From Catonia carolina (taxonomy: Eukaryota; Arthropoda; Insecta; Hemiptera; Achilidae), in assembly GCA_035578175.1 (NCBI GenBank), contig JAQMRL010000010.1, forward strand, positions 189,001 through 253,000: a DNA stretch of 64,000 nt, in the 5' to 3' direction. Of this stretch, positions 30,135-41,000 are shown in pieces (position 1 is the stretch's first letter; each line of letters opens with the position of its first letter). A program made the translations under genes and the position numbers. The notes under the pieces were generated by a model. The model was not told the DNA's origin. It did not search any database and worked only from the letters and a program-made list of their open reading frames with translations.

Positions 30135-30590
30135 GAACGTTTGTGCCTGACAAATATTACGTGCCGCATTAACATGCAATACTTTATTATATAATCAGCT
30201 GGTTGTATTTGCATAGATTATAATTGTTATTGAAAGACCAAATAAATGGCTGATCAAGTCCAGCCTCTCTCTTAGTTTGCTCCTAATGTAAACTAATAAT
30301 GACGTCACTGAGCATGCACATTATATCTAAATGAAATAGTTAGGCGTACATCATATCATGACTGATGTTTTTAGTACTTTAAGTAGTTATAATTTAAAAC
30401 ATAGTTAACTTTATAGGAATACGACATCCATAAAGTGGGATACTCTAGCGTGCACCCTCTAGTAGGTGGCTTTTGTTTGTTGACACTAAGAGCAAACTAA
30501 CAACGGCTCGAACTGTAACCAAGATAGGAGAGCAAGTGTTGGTAGGGGGTAGGGGGTAGGGGGCAATGCATGTGGAGGTCATGGTGATTA
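30135..30590 (+). repeat. R3 dispersed repeat, copy 3 (split by MITE M5)
   Basis: Shares ACGTTTGTGCCTGACAAATA-like, CATTAACATGCAATACTT, ATTATAATTGTTATTGAAAG and ACCAAATAAATGGCTGAT with 18.3-19.0 kb, then resumes after the MITE with AGGAGAGCAAGTGTTGGTAG and GGGGGCAATGCATGTG. Confidence 0.7.
30257..30515 (+). mobile_element. TA-flanked MITE, copy M5
   Basis: 259 bp. The left terminus is slightly eroded (AGTCCAGCCTCTCTCTTAGT); the right end is ACGGCTCGAACTG followed by TA. It retains TGACGTCACTGAGCATGCAC but has lost the AAAATACTTTTAAAAG palindrome segment. Confidence 0.85.
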
Positions 30591-31067
30591 CACGACCACT
30601 CTATTATTACAGCTAATATTTTGCATGTAATAATGTATACAAAATACAATCTTATATCGTATTGTTATAATAGAATGAAATACAATCAATAAATAAAATA
30701 AAATAGTAGCTAGTTGTGGTGTTAAATGGTATAAATAATGAAATGGTGAGATTGTGTACTTCTTCCAACACAACACGGTATCCGTATATTTAATATTTAA
30801 TGTACGTATTCATTATCATAGGATTCTATTAGATTTTATATGGTGTCATTTTTCTGTTTATATATTTATACGTATATAATTATTGTTAGAGTTATTATTA
30901 TAATAGATAATTGTTGTGTGTATGGTGCGTGCGGTCAAACATGGTCGATTCAATGTTCAAGGGACCATTCGTTAAATATTTTCTTCTTTCTTTTATTTAT
31001 AGTTTAGAAATTGATGGCAGGCACTATGAATACGTTAATCAGTTATGACCACCGAGGCACCAAATAA
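30591..31067. other. Unassigned AT-rich sequence
   Basis: No gene or repeat recognised. Frame 30,588-30,776 has no recognisable content. Confidence 0.35.
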
Positions 31068-31193
31068 GCTTGCTGGTTTTCTTGAGTGCGCCGAACGTTT
31101 ATTTTGGTAATGGTGGACTCGGTTGCCTCACCGTGTGGTGTGGGTCGGTGCTGTACCGGCTGTGATCAGAGTCACGGCACTCACAACGTTATA
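31068..31193 (+). repeat. Direct duplicate, left unit
   Basis: CTTGCTGGTTTTCTTGAGTG through CACAACGTTATA is repeated, diverged, at 31,370-31,494. The two units flank a mariner end plus a SINE fragment. Confidence 0.8.
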
Positions 31194-31246
31194 CGGGGTG
31201 ATTATAAATGAAATAGACGGTTTCGATAGCTTATAGAAAATTTATG
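31194..31246 (+). mobile_element. Solo MLE-1-family terminus
   Basis: CGGGGTGATTATAAATGAAA, then TAGACGG and TTTCGATAGCTTATAGAAAA, matches the left end of MLE-1 (6,594-6,652), preceded by TA. The rest of the element is absent; a SINE fragment follows directly. Confidence 0.8.
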
Positions 31247-31369
31247 TGCCTGAATCCCATTCAGGCATGGCATCTTTTCATACGTTACACACAATCATTT
31301 CATCTTTCACCGTCTGCATTAGCAGTAATTGCAGAACAATCAGATGTTAAACCAAAAAAAATAAAAAAT
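31247..31369 (+). mobile_element. SINE family B, copy 3 (5' truncated)
   Basis: Starts in the box B region (TGCCTGAATCCCATTCAGGC), continues CATACGTTACACACAATCAT, CTGCATTAGCAGTAATTGCA and ends GATGTTAAACCAAAAAAAAT, as in copy 1. Confidence 0.8.
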
Positions 31370-31494
31370 ACTTGCCGGTTTTCTTGAGTGCTCAGAAGGT
31401 TTATTTTGGTAATGGCGCACTCGTTTGCCTCAGCAAGTGGTGGTGGTGGAGGGGGGGGTTTCAGAGCTGTACTAGCTGTGATCGCAACGTTATA
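31370..31494 (+). repeat. Direct duplicate, right unit
   Basis: CTTGCCGGTTTTCTTGAGTG through CGCAACGTTATA, a diverged copy of 31,068-31,193, with a (GGT)n/(G)n expansion at about 31,436-31,458. Confidence 0.8.
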
Positions 31495-32090
31495 TATCAA
31501 CTAACCTGAAAGCGTTAGTGTGTGGTAGGCAATTGAATGTTTTTAACATCACTAATATATGATAATTTACATAATTTATCGCCTGTGATTAAATAGGCAG
31601 TTTGGTGGTAAGACATAAAATATACCGTCTGAATCCCAACTGTTCGTGTTAGCCTAGACCTACACCTGGAAGCTTATTTGGCGTCCGCTCTACAATCCCA
31701 AATAAGGGTACATTGAATAAAGTAATGCCTACCAGTAGGCACTTTTTTCTTCTTTTTTTTTGTTTTTGCGCCCTGGAAACTCCAGGAGGAGTGTAGGATA
31801 TGTCAGCTATAACACCTGAAATACATATAAACAATCGCGCACAAAGTATCACTACTATCAACAAAGAAATTCTTGTACGCTATAAAAAGTTTCACCGATC
31901 AAGTAATTTTTTAGATTCTTTTTAAAGGGGAATTCAAATCCTCACAACATTTTAAAAATTGGGGTAATTTATTCATGAATTTTCTCCCTGCATAAGTAGG
32001 AGGTTTTTGTTGAAACAATTTTGTGGAGTGATAAGCCACATAATAATCATTTCTGTTTCTCCTTGTGTTATGATTGTGAACATTGAAATT
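31495..32090. other. Unassigned sequence
   Basis: No gene or shared repeat recognised; frame 31,649-31,864 has no domain. A (T)n-rich tract is present near 31,750. Confidence 0.35.
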
Positions 32091-32489
32091 TTACATAAAA
32101 TTATTTTGCCTAACATAGATAATCACATGAAAAATGTAGAGAGAGGGAACTGTAAGCATATTAAGCTGGTTAAATAGTGGTGTGGATGAGGTTAGCTGGT
32201 TAGCTCCCACCATACACCTAATAGCTTTATTTTGAATTTTAAAAACCCTATTCATATTACCCATTTTAAGATACCATAATGGATATGAGACAGAATGAGG
32301 CCATGATATGCTGCCATTAGTAATTTTTTTATCATTTAATCTGGCAATTTGTTTTAATCCAAATACCCCAGATGATATTTTACTACAAACTTGATTGGTA
32401 TAGAAGTGCCAAGACAAAAATCTATCTAGAGATACTGCTAGGAACTTCACCGTTTCTACATGCTCTAAATTATTATTAGTATAGAGGCA
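32091..32489 (-). pseudogene. Jockey-like non-LTR retrotransposon, C-terminal fragment
   Basis: An open frame of about 132 codons reads LYTNNNLEHVETVKFLAVSL, DRFLSWHFYTNQVCSKISSG, VFGLKQIARLNDKKI, ending LTVPSLYIFHVIIYVRQNNF-M-stop. This is the thumb and C-terminal part downstream of the YADD box. Its N-terminal ~30 residues overlap the end of the fragment at 16,661-17,780, where QNNILGHMQTVKFLGVSLD is equivalent, so both derive from one family. A segment with weak similarity near ITNGSISWPHSVSYPLWYLK indicates local deletion. No endonuclease domain is present. Confidence 0.82.
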
Positions 32490-32927
32490 TCAGTTATAGA
32501 GTATAGAGCCAAGCTGTGTATAGGGCGGGGGTGGGGGGGTAATAGGCGACATGTACAAGTGATCACTCCTTATCACCCCTTATCACTTGTGGTTTTTATT
32601 TTTCTATTCAAACTTCTCATTCAAATATGTATGTATGTATATGACAAATATATTTCGTAATGATTTTTGTTTGCTAACATTAGAGAGTACAAACTTTTGT
32701 GACCAAGTTTAAACATAAATACGTGAAAACTTAGTTTTAGTCTCTTGTACCTTCTTGGCTTGTAGGGTCCTCAATTGGAGATTAGAAACAGATGTATGGG
32801 TACTGCTGTATTCTCTTGAACCAATCAGCCACACACTCATCCTATATTGTGGGCTGATCATTAACCGTACCAAATGAAGTCGGATTTTTTAACAGTATTT
32901 AATTAAAAATAAAATAAATTGCACATC
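32490..32927. other. Unassigned sequence
   Basis: No gene or shared repeat recognised; G-rich run at about 32,525-32,538. Confidence 0.35.
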
Positions 32928-32940
32928 ATATTTTTTAAAC

Positions 32941-33269
32941 CCACCGGGTTGGTCTAGGGGTCTAGGCGTCATTGACATGAGTCAGCTGCTGTTTAACAGC
33001 TGATTTTCGGTGACAAAGGTTCCTGGTTGAAATGCTAGCTAGTAAAGGTAGCTACTTTTGTACGGATTTGAATATTAGACAGTGAGTGGTTGTGGGTGTA
33101 CTTTGATGGTTGGGGTTCAATTAACCATACTCTCTCAGGAATGGTCGGCCTGGGTCTGTACAAGACTACATGTGATACACATCATCCTCATCTGATTGGG
33201 TGATGGGGTTGCTTATTCTTCTCAATTGAACAGATTGCAACGTACAAAAATTAGGAATTTAAAAAAAAT
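32941..33269 (+). mobile_element. SINE family A, copy 2 (full length, tRNA-derived)
   Basis: 329 bp bounded by ATATTTTTTAAAC (32,928-32,940) and ATATTTTTAAC (33,270-33,280). The head CCACCGGGTTGGTCTAGGGG fits a box A-containing tRNA start; GGTTCCTGGTTGAAATGC is in the box B position, mutated. The body and tail are shared with 34,878-35,203 and 1,103-1,279. Ends in an A-rich tail. Confidence 0.85.
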
Positions 33270-33569
33270 ATATTTTTAACATGGCATTCATTAATAGAAT
33301 TGTGAAGCAGCTATGGAAAAGTTGAAATTATCCATAATTTTGAATTTAAAATGTTTTAAATCGGCCAAGTTTGATTGCATATGAATATTATAATAATTAT
33401 TTGTTAGTCTTAGTTTGTAATTTAGCACTTCATGAAGTGCCGTAAGGCATTCATTAAATTACTCAACTTGTAATGTACAGTAATTGAATATTCTATTTTC
33501 ATAATCTGTCAATGGCCTGTTCCAGCATCCATTGCACTCTTTTAGCACACAATACACAGTTGTTTTTTT
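33270..33569. other. Unassigned AT-rich sequence
   Basis: Contains an inverted repeat at about 33,426-33,452 (GCACTTCATGAAGTGC core). No gene recognised. Confidence 0.4.
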
Positions 33570-33675
33570 TAATTACATCTTCCTTCTTTAGTAAAGTTTT
33601 TATGTCTGTTATTTCACTCCAATGTGACTACTTGTATGCCACCGCACTTAACTGGCTAAGAAAGGGTTAAAGGAA
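33570..33675 (+). mobile_element. SINE 3' part shared with 25.7 kb
   Basis: TATGTCTGTTATTTCACTCC, AATGTGACTACTTGTATGCC and AAGAAAGGGTTAA match 25,722-25,791. The tRNA-like head is missing. Confidence 0.65.
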
Positions 33676-34200
33676 CAGGATGGAGTTTTGGAAGCCGAAA
33701 TTGGTCCTCTAAACAACGATTTTATTATGATATTGATATAGCCTACTGTGGACAATTCAAACCGGCACAACTCTTGCTCTACACGTAGGCCTACACACAG
33801 TTCCGCATAAACTATAGCCTATCCATAATCTATTCTTTCAACAATGTCTGCAGATTTTAATGTACGCAAATGCCTACAGCCTTATTTCAATGTGCAAACT
33901 TACAAATAATTATTTCATTTTAAAATGCGTATTTAATTTGTCCTAGTAAAAATTTAAATTATAAATTATAAGAACTAAACTACAAAAACTCACTAAACAA
34001 TACTCCACAGACGCATGCAAATTGGTCTGAATATTATATTATAACGAACAGAAAATCATAATTGGTATATGAAAACAAATTAGTTATATCATTATGTCTG
34101 ACAGATTATTATTAATAACAAGAGTGAAAACAAAGCGTAGTGTTAGTGCATGCGTGAGTCGGACATTACAGTAGCGATTGTATACTCCTGTGACTGTACC
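33676..34200. other. Unassigned sequence
   Basis: No gene or shared repeat recognised. Confidence 0.35.
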
Positions 34201-34609
34201 GTCGTTGCATGGCGAGGGGCGAAGAGTGGAGTAGATAAACACTGAAGCTGCATGTGCCAATTTAAATTGTCCAACGTATACAAACCTTTTGACAATTAAT
34301 TTGACTGGTTTCTTCAAAATATCGGTGATTTTTCCTGTCTCTTTGAAGTTTGTAACTTTTCTAGTGTGTCTTTTCGTATTGGTGGCAGTAAAAGTAGTTC
34401 CATGTGGTGGAATGTAATTCTCTGTTACCCACTGAATTACATGTATTAAAACATTTTATTGCATCTTTGTATTTTGTGACCAATTCAATTTCAACATTTC
34501 CATAGAACCGTTGTCGTAATGTTTCAATAATGTCATCGTCGGTTTTTAATTGGAAACATTCTTTTCTGTCAACATTAATCCAATTTGTAAGTAATATGTT
34601 TGTTATTTT
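34200..34609 (-). pseudogene. Decayed protein-coding segment, family unknown
   Basis: The minus strand is open from 34,609 to a TAG at 34,361-34,363 (82 codons): KITNILLTNWINVDRKECFQ, LKTDDDIIETLRQRFYGNVE, IELVTKYKDAIK. Past a likely one-base shift, another frame continues in plausible protein: NVLIHVIQWVTENYIPPHGT, TATNTKRHTRKVTNFKETGK, ITDILKKPVKLIVKRFVYVG. The mix of charged and hydrophobic residues over ~130 codons with a single shift looks like degraded coding sequence rather than chance. I do not recognise the family. A palindromic GGATTATCCGC..GCGGATAACC pair just upstream (34,620-34,650) resembles pogo-type ends, hinting at a transposon gene, but this is speculative. Confidence 0.4.
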
Positions 34610-34619
34610 TCAAGCGTTT

Positions 34620-34650
34620 GGATTATCCGCGTTAATAGCGGATAACCCGT
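34620..34650. repeat. Short inverted repeat GGATTATCCGCG / AGCGGATAACCC
   Basis: GTTATCCGC-type arms face each other around TTAATA. Similar TATCCG words form the ends of the pogo-like element at 15,792-16,517. Confidence 0.4.
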
Positions 34651-34877
34651 TTAACCTTTTACAATTTCACATGCCTATATGAGTTTGAGTTTTTGTACCC
34701 AAATCTATTCGAGCGATGGTTAGTAACTTGTGCTGCTATCTGTCACCGTAATGTAGAATGTTTTTTTCTAAACTCTCCCAACTGTTTGTTGTTGAAGATA
34801 GTTTTAGGTTATCGTTTTGTAGTTTGTAATACAAAGTCAAGCATGATCTTCAAAAACTTTGGTTACTTTGTATTGTG

Positions 34878-35203
34878 ACGCACCAGGTTGGTCTGGAGGT
34901 AAAGTCGTTGCCAAAATCAGCTGTTTCGGAGACAAAGATTCCTGGTTCAAATCCTAGTAAAGGTAGTACTAGGACTGTACTTTTATAGGGATTTGAATAG
35001 GGCTACCAGACAGTGGTTGTGGGTGTACTTTGATGATTGGGGTTCAATTTACTGTACTCTCTTGAGTGTGCCTGTATAAGACTACACAGTCTCATTTCCA
35101 GGTCATACACATCATCCTCATCTCATTGGGTCATCTCATTGCTTATTGTTCTCAATTGAACAGATTGCAACGTACACAAATTAGGTATTAAAAAAAACAA
35201 CTG
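34878..35203 (+). mobile_element. SINE family A, copy 3 (full length, tRNA-derived)
   Basis: 326 bp with exact 9-bp duplication TGTATTGTG (34,869-34,877 and 35,204-35,212). Head ACGCACCAGGTTGGTCTGGA (box A region), GATTCCTGGTTCAAATCC (box B close to GGTTCAAATCC). The body matches copy 2; the tail is A-rich. Both promoter boxes are imperfect. Confidence 0.88.
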
Positions 35204-35212
35204 TGTATTGTG

Positions 35213-35825
35213 TGCAATATTTTTGTTTCACATCAAATGATGTGCATACTTTTGTAATGTATTACATATATATTTATATTATATGAATGTCTTATTGCAA
35301 AAAAAAACTGTGTAATCATTACTTTGTAATACAATAATAAAAAAAACTCATTTGAATTTTTTGAAAAAAATCTAAAAAACACTACCCGGGGTAAAAATAT
35401 CACAAAGTAACTAACTGATGAAAAGGTTAATAGTTATTATGTTTCATAAAGTGCTACATTACAAATTGTAAATGAATGCAATGATTTATTTTTGTATCAA
35501 GTACGTTATTTAATTAGCCATAATTAATAAAATGCAGCTAGATCTGTGTTTTATGTATTATTTACGTTTTAAAAGTTTATGCATTTTTTTAATCTTTTTT
35601 TTAAAAAACCAGTTGTATACAGAAGTTTATTTTTATTGTAATATAGGTAAATAAATGAAATGATAATAGTTTTTGGTCTAATTTTTTTGTTCTGATACGC
35701 AAAAGTTACCTTAAATATTGCTTGACAGATATTTCCTAATGACTTGAAATTACAAGATGCGGAGATGGGCATGGTCACGGTCACTAAAAACACCGTCATT
35801 TAAAAACCAACCAACTTCTATTCCA
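35213..35825. other. Unassigned AT-rich flank of the satellite region
   Basis: Very AT-rich; no gene, SINE or transposon end recognised. Frame 35,569-35,799 has no domain. Confidence 0.4.
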
Positions 35826-36335
35826 TTACTACACTGGTTTATAGTGACAATTAATTTTTGTCATACTGATGACAAAAAACATAAACTGTATAGTTCCAAG
35901 TATTTTTCTTGATTTTCATTACGATTTTTGCATATATCTACTCCTTTACTACAGGTCCACTGGTTTATAATGGAATTTCAATAAAATAAACGATGATAAT
36001 TTTTTTCATTGTGACGGCAAAAAAGCATGTTCTTGAATTTTTTAAGGTAAAAAATATATTTCTTGATTTTCATCAGAATTTCTGCATACATCTACTTCTT
36101 TACTACAAGTGGACTGGTTTATAGTAAAATTTCAATAAAAAAACCACACTAATTTTATTCATTCTGATGGCAAAAAAGCATGAAAGTTCATGTATTAGGT
36201 CTATTTACGGTGAAAAATATTTTTCCTGATTTTCATCACAATTTTCCCATATTATATACTTCTTTACTACCGGTGCACTGGTTTAAATTGACAATAATTG
36301 TTTTTCATTCTGACGGCAAAAAAGCATGCACTGTT
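35826..36335 (+). repeat. Diverged ~155-165-bp tandem repeat at the satellite edge
   Basis: Four units start with TTACTAC at 35,826, 35,946, 36,100 and 36,264 (spacings 120, 154, 164). Each contains an ACTGGTTTATA/ACTGGTTTAAA word, a CATT.TGA.GGC/ATGACAAAAAA word and, usually, AAAAAGCATG. The first unit is shortened. Units differ strongly, so the array is old. It touches the 178-bp satellite without spacer, and its ACTGTTATAGTTCAT word near 36,330 resembles the satellite's GACTATAGTTCATG. Confidence 0.8.
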
Positions 36336-37400
36336 ATAGTTCATATTAAAATGTACTTTTTTTGACAATTTTCAAACTAATTCTGTTAATCATAGATTCT
36401 GATGCTTTAAGAGGCGTAGATTACGAAAACAGCCATGAAATAGTACCCTGAGCCCTATATGAGACAAAACCAAGACTTTTAATTTGTCACTGTTTCACTG
36501 AAACCAGCAAGACTATAAAATTCATGTACTTTTTTTGACAATTTTCAAAATATTTCTGTTAATCATCAATTCTGATTCTTTAAGAGGCGCAGATTACAAA
36601 AACAGCTATAAAAAAGGACCCTGAGCCATATAAGTGACAAAAAAGACTTTTATTTTTTCACTCACTGAAAATAGCAAGACTATAAATTCATGTACTTTTA
36701 TTGACAATTTTCAAAATATTTCTGTTAATGATCGATTCTGATGCTTTAGGAGGCGTAGATTACGAAAACAGCCATCAAAAAGTACTCTGAGCCCTATAAG
36801 TGACAAAAACAAGACTTTTATTTTTTCACTCACTGAAAATAGCAAGACGATTTTCAAAATATTCATGTACTTTTTTTGACAATTTTCAAAATATTTCTGT
36901 TAATGATCGATTCTGATGCTTTAGGAGGCGTAGATTACTAAAACAGCCTTGAAAAAGTATCCAGAGCCCTGTAAGTGACAAAAACAAGACTTTTGTTTTT
37001 TCACTCTTTTTTTCACTCACTGAAAAAAGCAAGACTATAGTTCATGAACTTTTTCTGACAATTTTCAAAATATTTCTGTTAATGATCGATTCTGATGGTT
37101 TAGGAGGCGTAGATTACGAAAACAGCCATGAAAAAGTACTCTCAGCCCTATAAATGACAAAAACAAGACTATTATTTTTTCACTCTCTTTTCACTCTTTG
37201 AAAATAGCAAGACTATAGTTCATGTACTTTTTCTGACAATTTTCAAAATATTTCTGTTAATGATCGATTCTGATGGTTTAGGAGGCGTAGATTACGAAAA
37301 CAGCCATGAAAAAGTACTCTCAGCCCTATAAATGACAAAAACAAGACCCTTATTTTTTCACTCTTTTTTCACTCACTGAAAAAAGCAAGACTAGTCCATG
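36336..37400 (+). repeat. Degenerate left edge of the satellite array
   Basis: The first six or so monomers differ from consensus and from each other: AATCATAGATTCTGATGCTT, AAGAGGCG in place of AGGAGGCG/ACGAGGCG, changed unit lengths (about 168-175 bp) and rearranged segments such as 36,841-36,870. Similarity to the consensus rises toward 37.4 kb and beyond. Confidence 0.85.
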
Positions 37401-38080
37401 AACTTTTTTTGACAATTTTCAAAATATTTCTGTTAATGATCGATTCTGATGCTTTACGAGGCGCAGATTACGAAAACAGCCATGAAAAAGTACCCAGAGC
37501 CCTGTAAGTGACAAAAACAAGACTTTTGTTTTTTCACTCTTTTTTTCACTCATTGAAAATAGCAAGACTATAGTCCATGAACTTTTTTTGACAATTTTCA
37601 AAATATTTCTGTTATTGATCGATTCTGATGCTTTAGGAGGCGTAGATTCCGAAGACAGCCATGAAAAAGTACCCAGAGCCCTATAAGTGACAAAAACAAG
37701 ACTTTTATATTTTCACTCTTTTTTTCACTCACTGAAAATAGCAAGACTTTATGTTCATGAACTTTTTCTGACAATTTTCAAAATATTTCTATTATTGATC
37801 GATTGTGATGCATTAGGAGGGGTAGATTACGAAAACAGCCATGAAAAAGTACTCTGAGCCCTATAAGTGACAAAAACAAGACTCTTATTTTTTCACTCTC
37901 TTTTCACTCACTGAAAATAGCAAGACTATAGTTCATGTACTTTTTCTGACAATTTTCAAAATATTTCTGTTAATGATCGATTCTGATGGTTTAGGAGGCG
38001 TAGATTACGAAAACAGCCATGAAAAAGTACTCTCAGCCCTATAATTGACAAAAACAAGACTATTATTTTTTCACTCTTTT

Positions 38081-41000
38081 TTCCCTCACTGAAAATAGCA
38101 AGATATTTATATTTAATAGCAAGATTTTTAGTTCATGAACTTTTTCTGACAATTTTCAAAATATTTTTTTTATTGATCGATTCTGATGCTTTATGAGGCG
38201 TAGATTACGAAAACAGCCATGAAAAAGTACCTAGAGCCCTATAAGTGACAAAAACAAGATATTTATTTTTTCACTCTCTTTTCACTAACTGATAATAGCA
38301 AGACTATGGTTCATGTACTTTTTCTGACAATTTTCAAAATATTTTTGTTAATGATCGATTCTGATGCTTTACGAGGCGTAGATTACGAAAACAGCCATGA
38401 AAAAGTACTCTCAGCCCTATAATTGACAAAAAAAAGACTCTTATTTTTTCACTCTTTTTTCACTCACTGAAAATAGCAAGACTATATAGTTCATGTACTT
38501 TTTCTGACAATTTTCAAAATATTTCTGTTAATGATCGATTCTGATGCTTTACGAGGCGTAGATTACGAAAACAGCCATGAAAAAGTACTCTCAGCCCTAT
38601 AATTGACAAAAACAAGACTCTTATTTTTTCACTCTTTTTTCACTCACTGAAAATAGCAAGACTATAGTTCATGTACTTTTTCTGACAATTTTCAAAATAT
38701 TTCTGTTAATGATCGATTCTGATGCTTTACGAGGCGTAGATTACGAAAACAGCCATGAAAAAGTACTCTCAGCCCTATAAATGACAAAAACAAGACTCTT
38801 ATTTTTTCACTCTCTTTTCACTCACTGAAAATAGCAAGACTATAGTTCATGTACTTTTTCTGACAATTTTCAAAATATTTCTGTTAATGATCGATTCTGA
38901 TGCTTTACGAGGCGTAGATTACGAAAACAGCCATGAAAAAGTACTCTCAGCCCTATAAGTGACAAAAACAAGACTTTTATTTTTTCACTCTCTTTTCACT
39001 CACTGAAAATAGCAAGACTATAGTTCATGTACTTTTTCTGACAATTTTCAAAATATTTCTGTTAATGATCGATTCTGATGCTTTACGAGGCGTAGATTAC
39101 GAAAACCGCCATGAAAAAGTACTCTCAGCCTTATAATTGACAAAAACAAAACTCTTTATTTTTCACTCTTTTTTCACTCACTGAAAATAGCAAGATATTT
39201 ATATTTAATAGCAAGATTTTTAGTTCATGAACTTTTTCTGACAATTTTCAAAAAATTTTTTTTATTGATCGATTCTGATGCTTTATGAGGCGTAGATTAC
39301 GAAAACAGCCATGAAAAAGTACCTAGAGCCCTATAAGTGACAAAAACAAGATATTTATTTTTCACTCTCTTTTCACTCACTGAAAATATTTCTGTTAATG
39401 ATCGATTCTGATGCTTTACGAGGCGTAGATTACGAAAACAGCCATGAAAAAGTACTCTCAGCCCTAAAAGTGACAAAAACAAGACTTTTATTTTTTCACT
39501 CTCTTTTCACTCACTGAAAATAGCAAGACTATAGTTCATGTACTTTTTCTGACAATTTTCAAAATATTTCTGTTAATGATCGATTCTGATGCTTTACGAA
39601 GCGTAGATTACGAAAACAGCCATGAAAAAGTACTATGAGCCCTATAAATGACAAAAACAAGATTATTATTTTTTCACTCTCTTTTCACTCACTGAAAATA
39701 GCAAGACTATAGTTCATGTACTTTTTCTGACAATTTTTAAAATATTTCTGTTAATGATCGATTCTGATGGTTTAGGAGGCGTAGATTACGAAAACAGCCA
39801 TGAAAATGTACTCTCAGCCCTATAAATGACAAAAACAAGACTATTATTTTTTCACTCTCTTTTCACTCACTGAAAATAGCTAGACTATAGTCCATGAACT
39901 TTTTCTGACAATTTTCAAAATATTTCTGTTAATGATCGATTCTGATGCTTTACGAGGCGTAGATTACGAAAACAGCCATGAAAAAGTACTCTCAGCCTTA
40001 TAATTGACAAAAACAAAACTCTTATTTTTTCACTCTTTATTCACTCACTGAAAATAGCAAGATATTTATATTTAATAGCAAGATTTTTAGTTCATGAACT
40101 TTTTCTGACAATTTTCAAAAAATTTTTTTTATTGATCGATTCTGATGCTTTATGAGGCGTAGATTACGAAAACAGCCATGAAAAAGTACCTAGAGCCCTA
40201 TAAGTGACAAAAACAAGATATTTATTTTTCACTCTCTTTTCACTCACTGAAAATAGCAAGACTATAGTTCATGTACTTTTTCTGACAATTTTCAAAATAT
40301 TTCTGTTAATGATCGATTCTGATGGTTTAGGAGGCGTAGATTACGAAAACAGCCATGAAAAAGTACTATGAGCCCTAAAAATGACAAAAACAAGACTATT
40401 ATTTTTTCACTCTCTTTTCACTCTTTGAAAATAGCAAGACATGTACTTTTTCATGTACTTTTTCTGACAATTTTCAAAATATTTCTGTTAATGATCGATT
40501 CTGATGGTTTAGGAGGCGTAGATTACGAAAACAGCCATGAAAAAGTACTCTCAGCCCTATAAATGACAAAAACAAGACTCTTATTTTTTCACTCTCTTTT
40601 CACTCACTGAAAATAGCAAGACTAGTTCATGTACTTTTTCTGACAATTTTCAAAATATTTCTGTTAATGATCGATTCTGATGGTTTAGGAGGCGTAGATT
40701 ACGAAAACAGCCATGAAAAAGTACTCTCAGCCCTATAAATGACAAAAACAAGACTATTATTTTTTCACTCTCTTTTCACTCACTGAAAATAGCAAGACTA
40801 TAGTTCATGTACTTTTTCTGACAATTTTCAAAATATTTCTGTTAATGATCGATTCTGATGGTTTAGGTGGCGTTGATTACGAAAACAGCCATGAAAAAGT
40901 ACTCTCAGCCCTATAAATGACAAAAACAAGACTATTATTTTTTCACTCTCTTTTCACTCACTGAAAATAGCAAGACTATAGTTCATGTACTTTTTCTGAC

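Noticed and set aside
34084..34317. 77-codon frame as an independent gene
   Set aside because: Its N-terminal part continues the decayed coding segment from 34.6 kb; the C-terminal part looks random. Treated as part of that relic.
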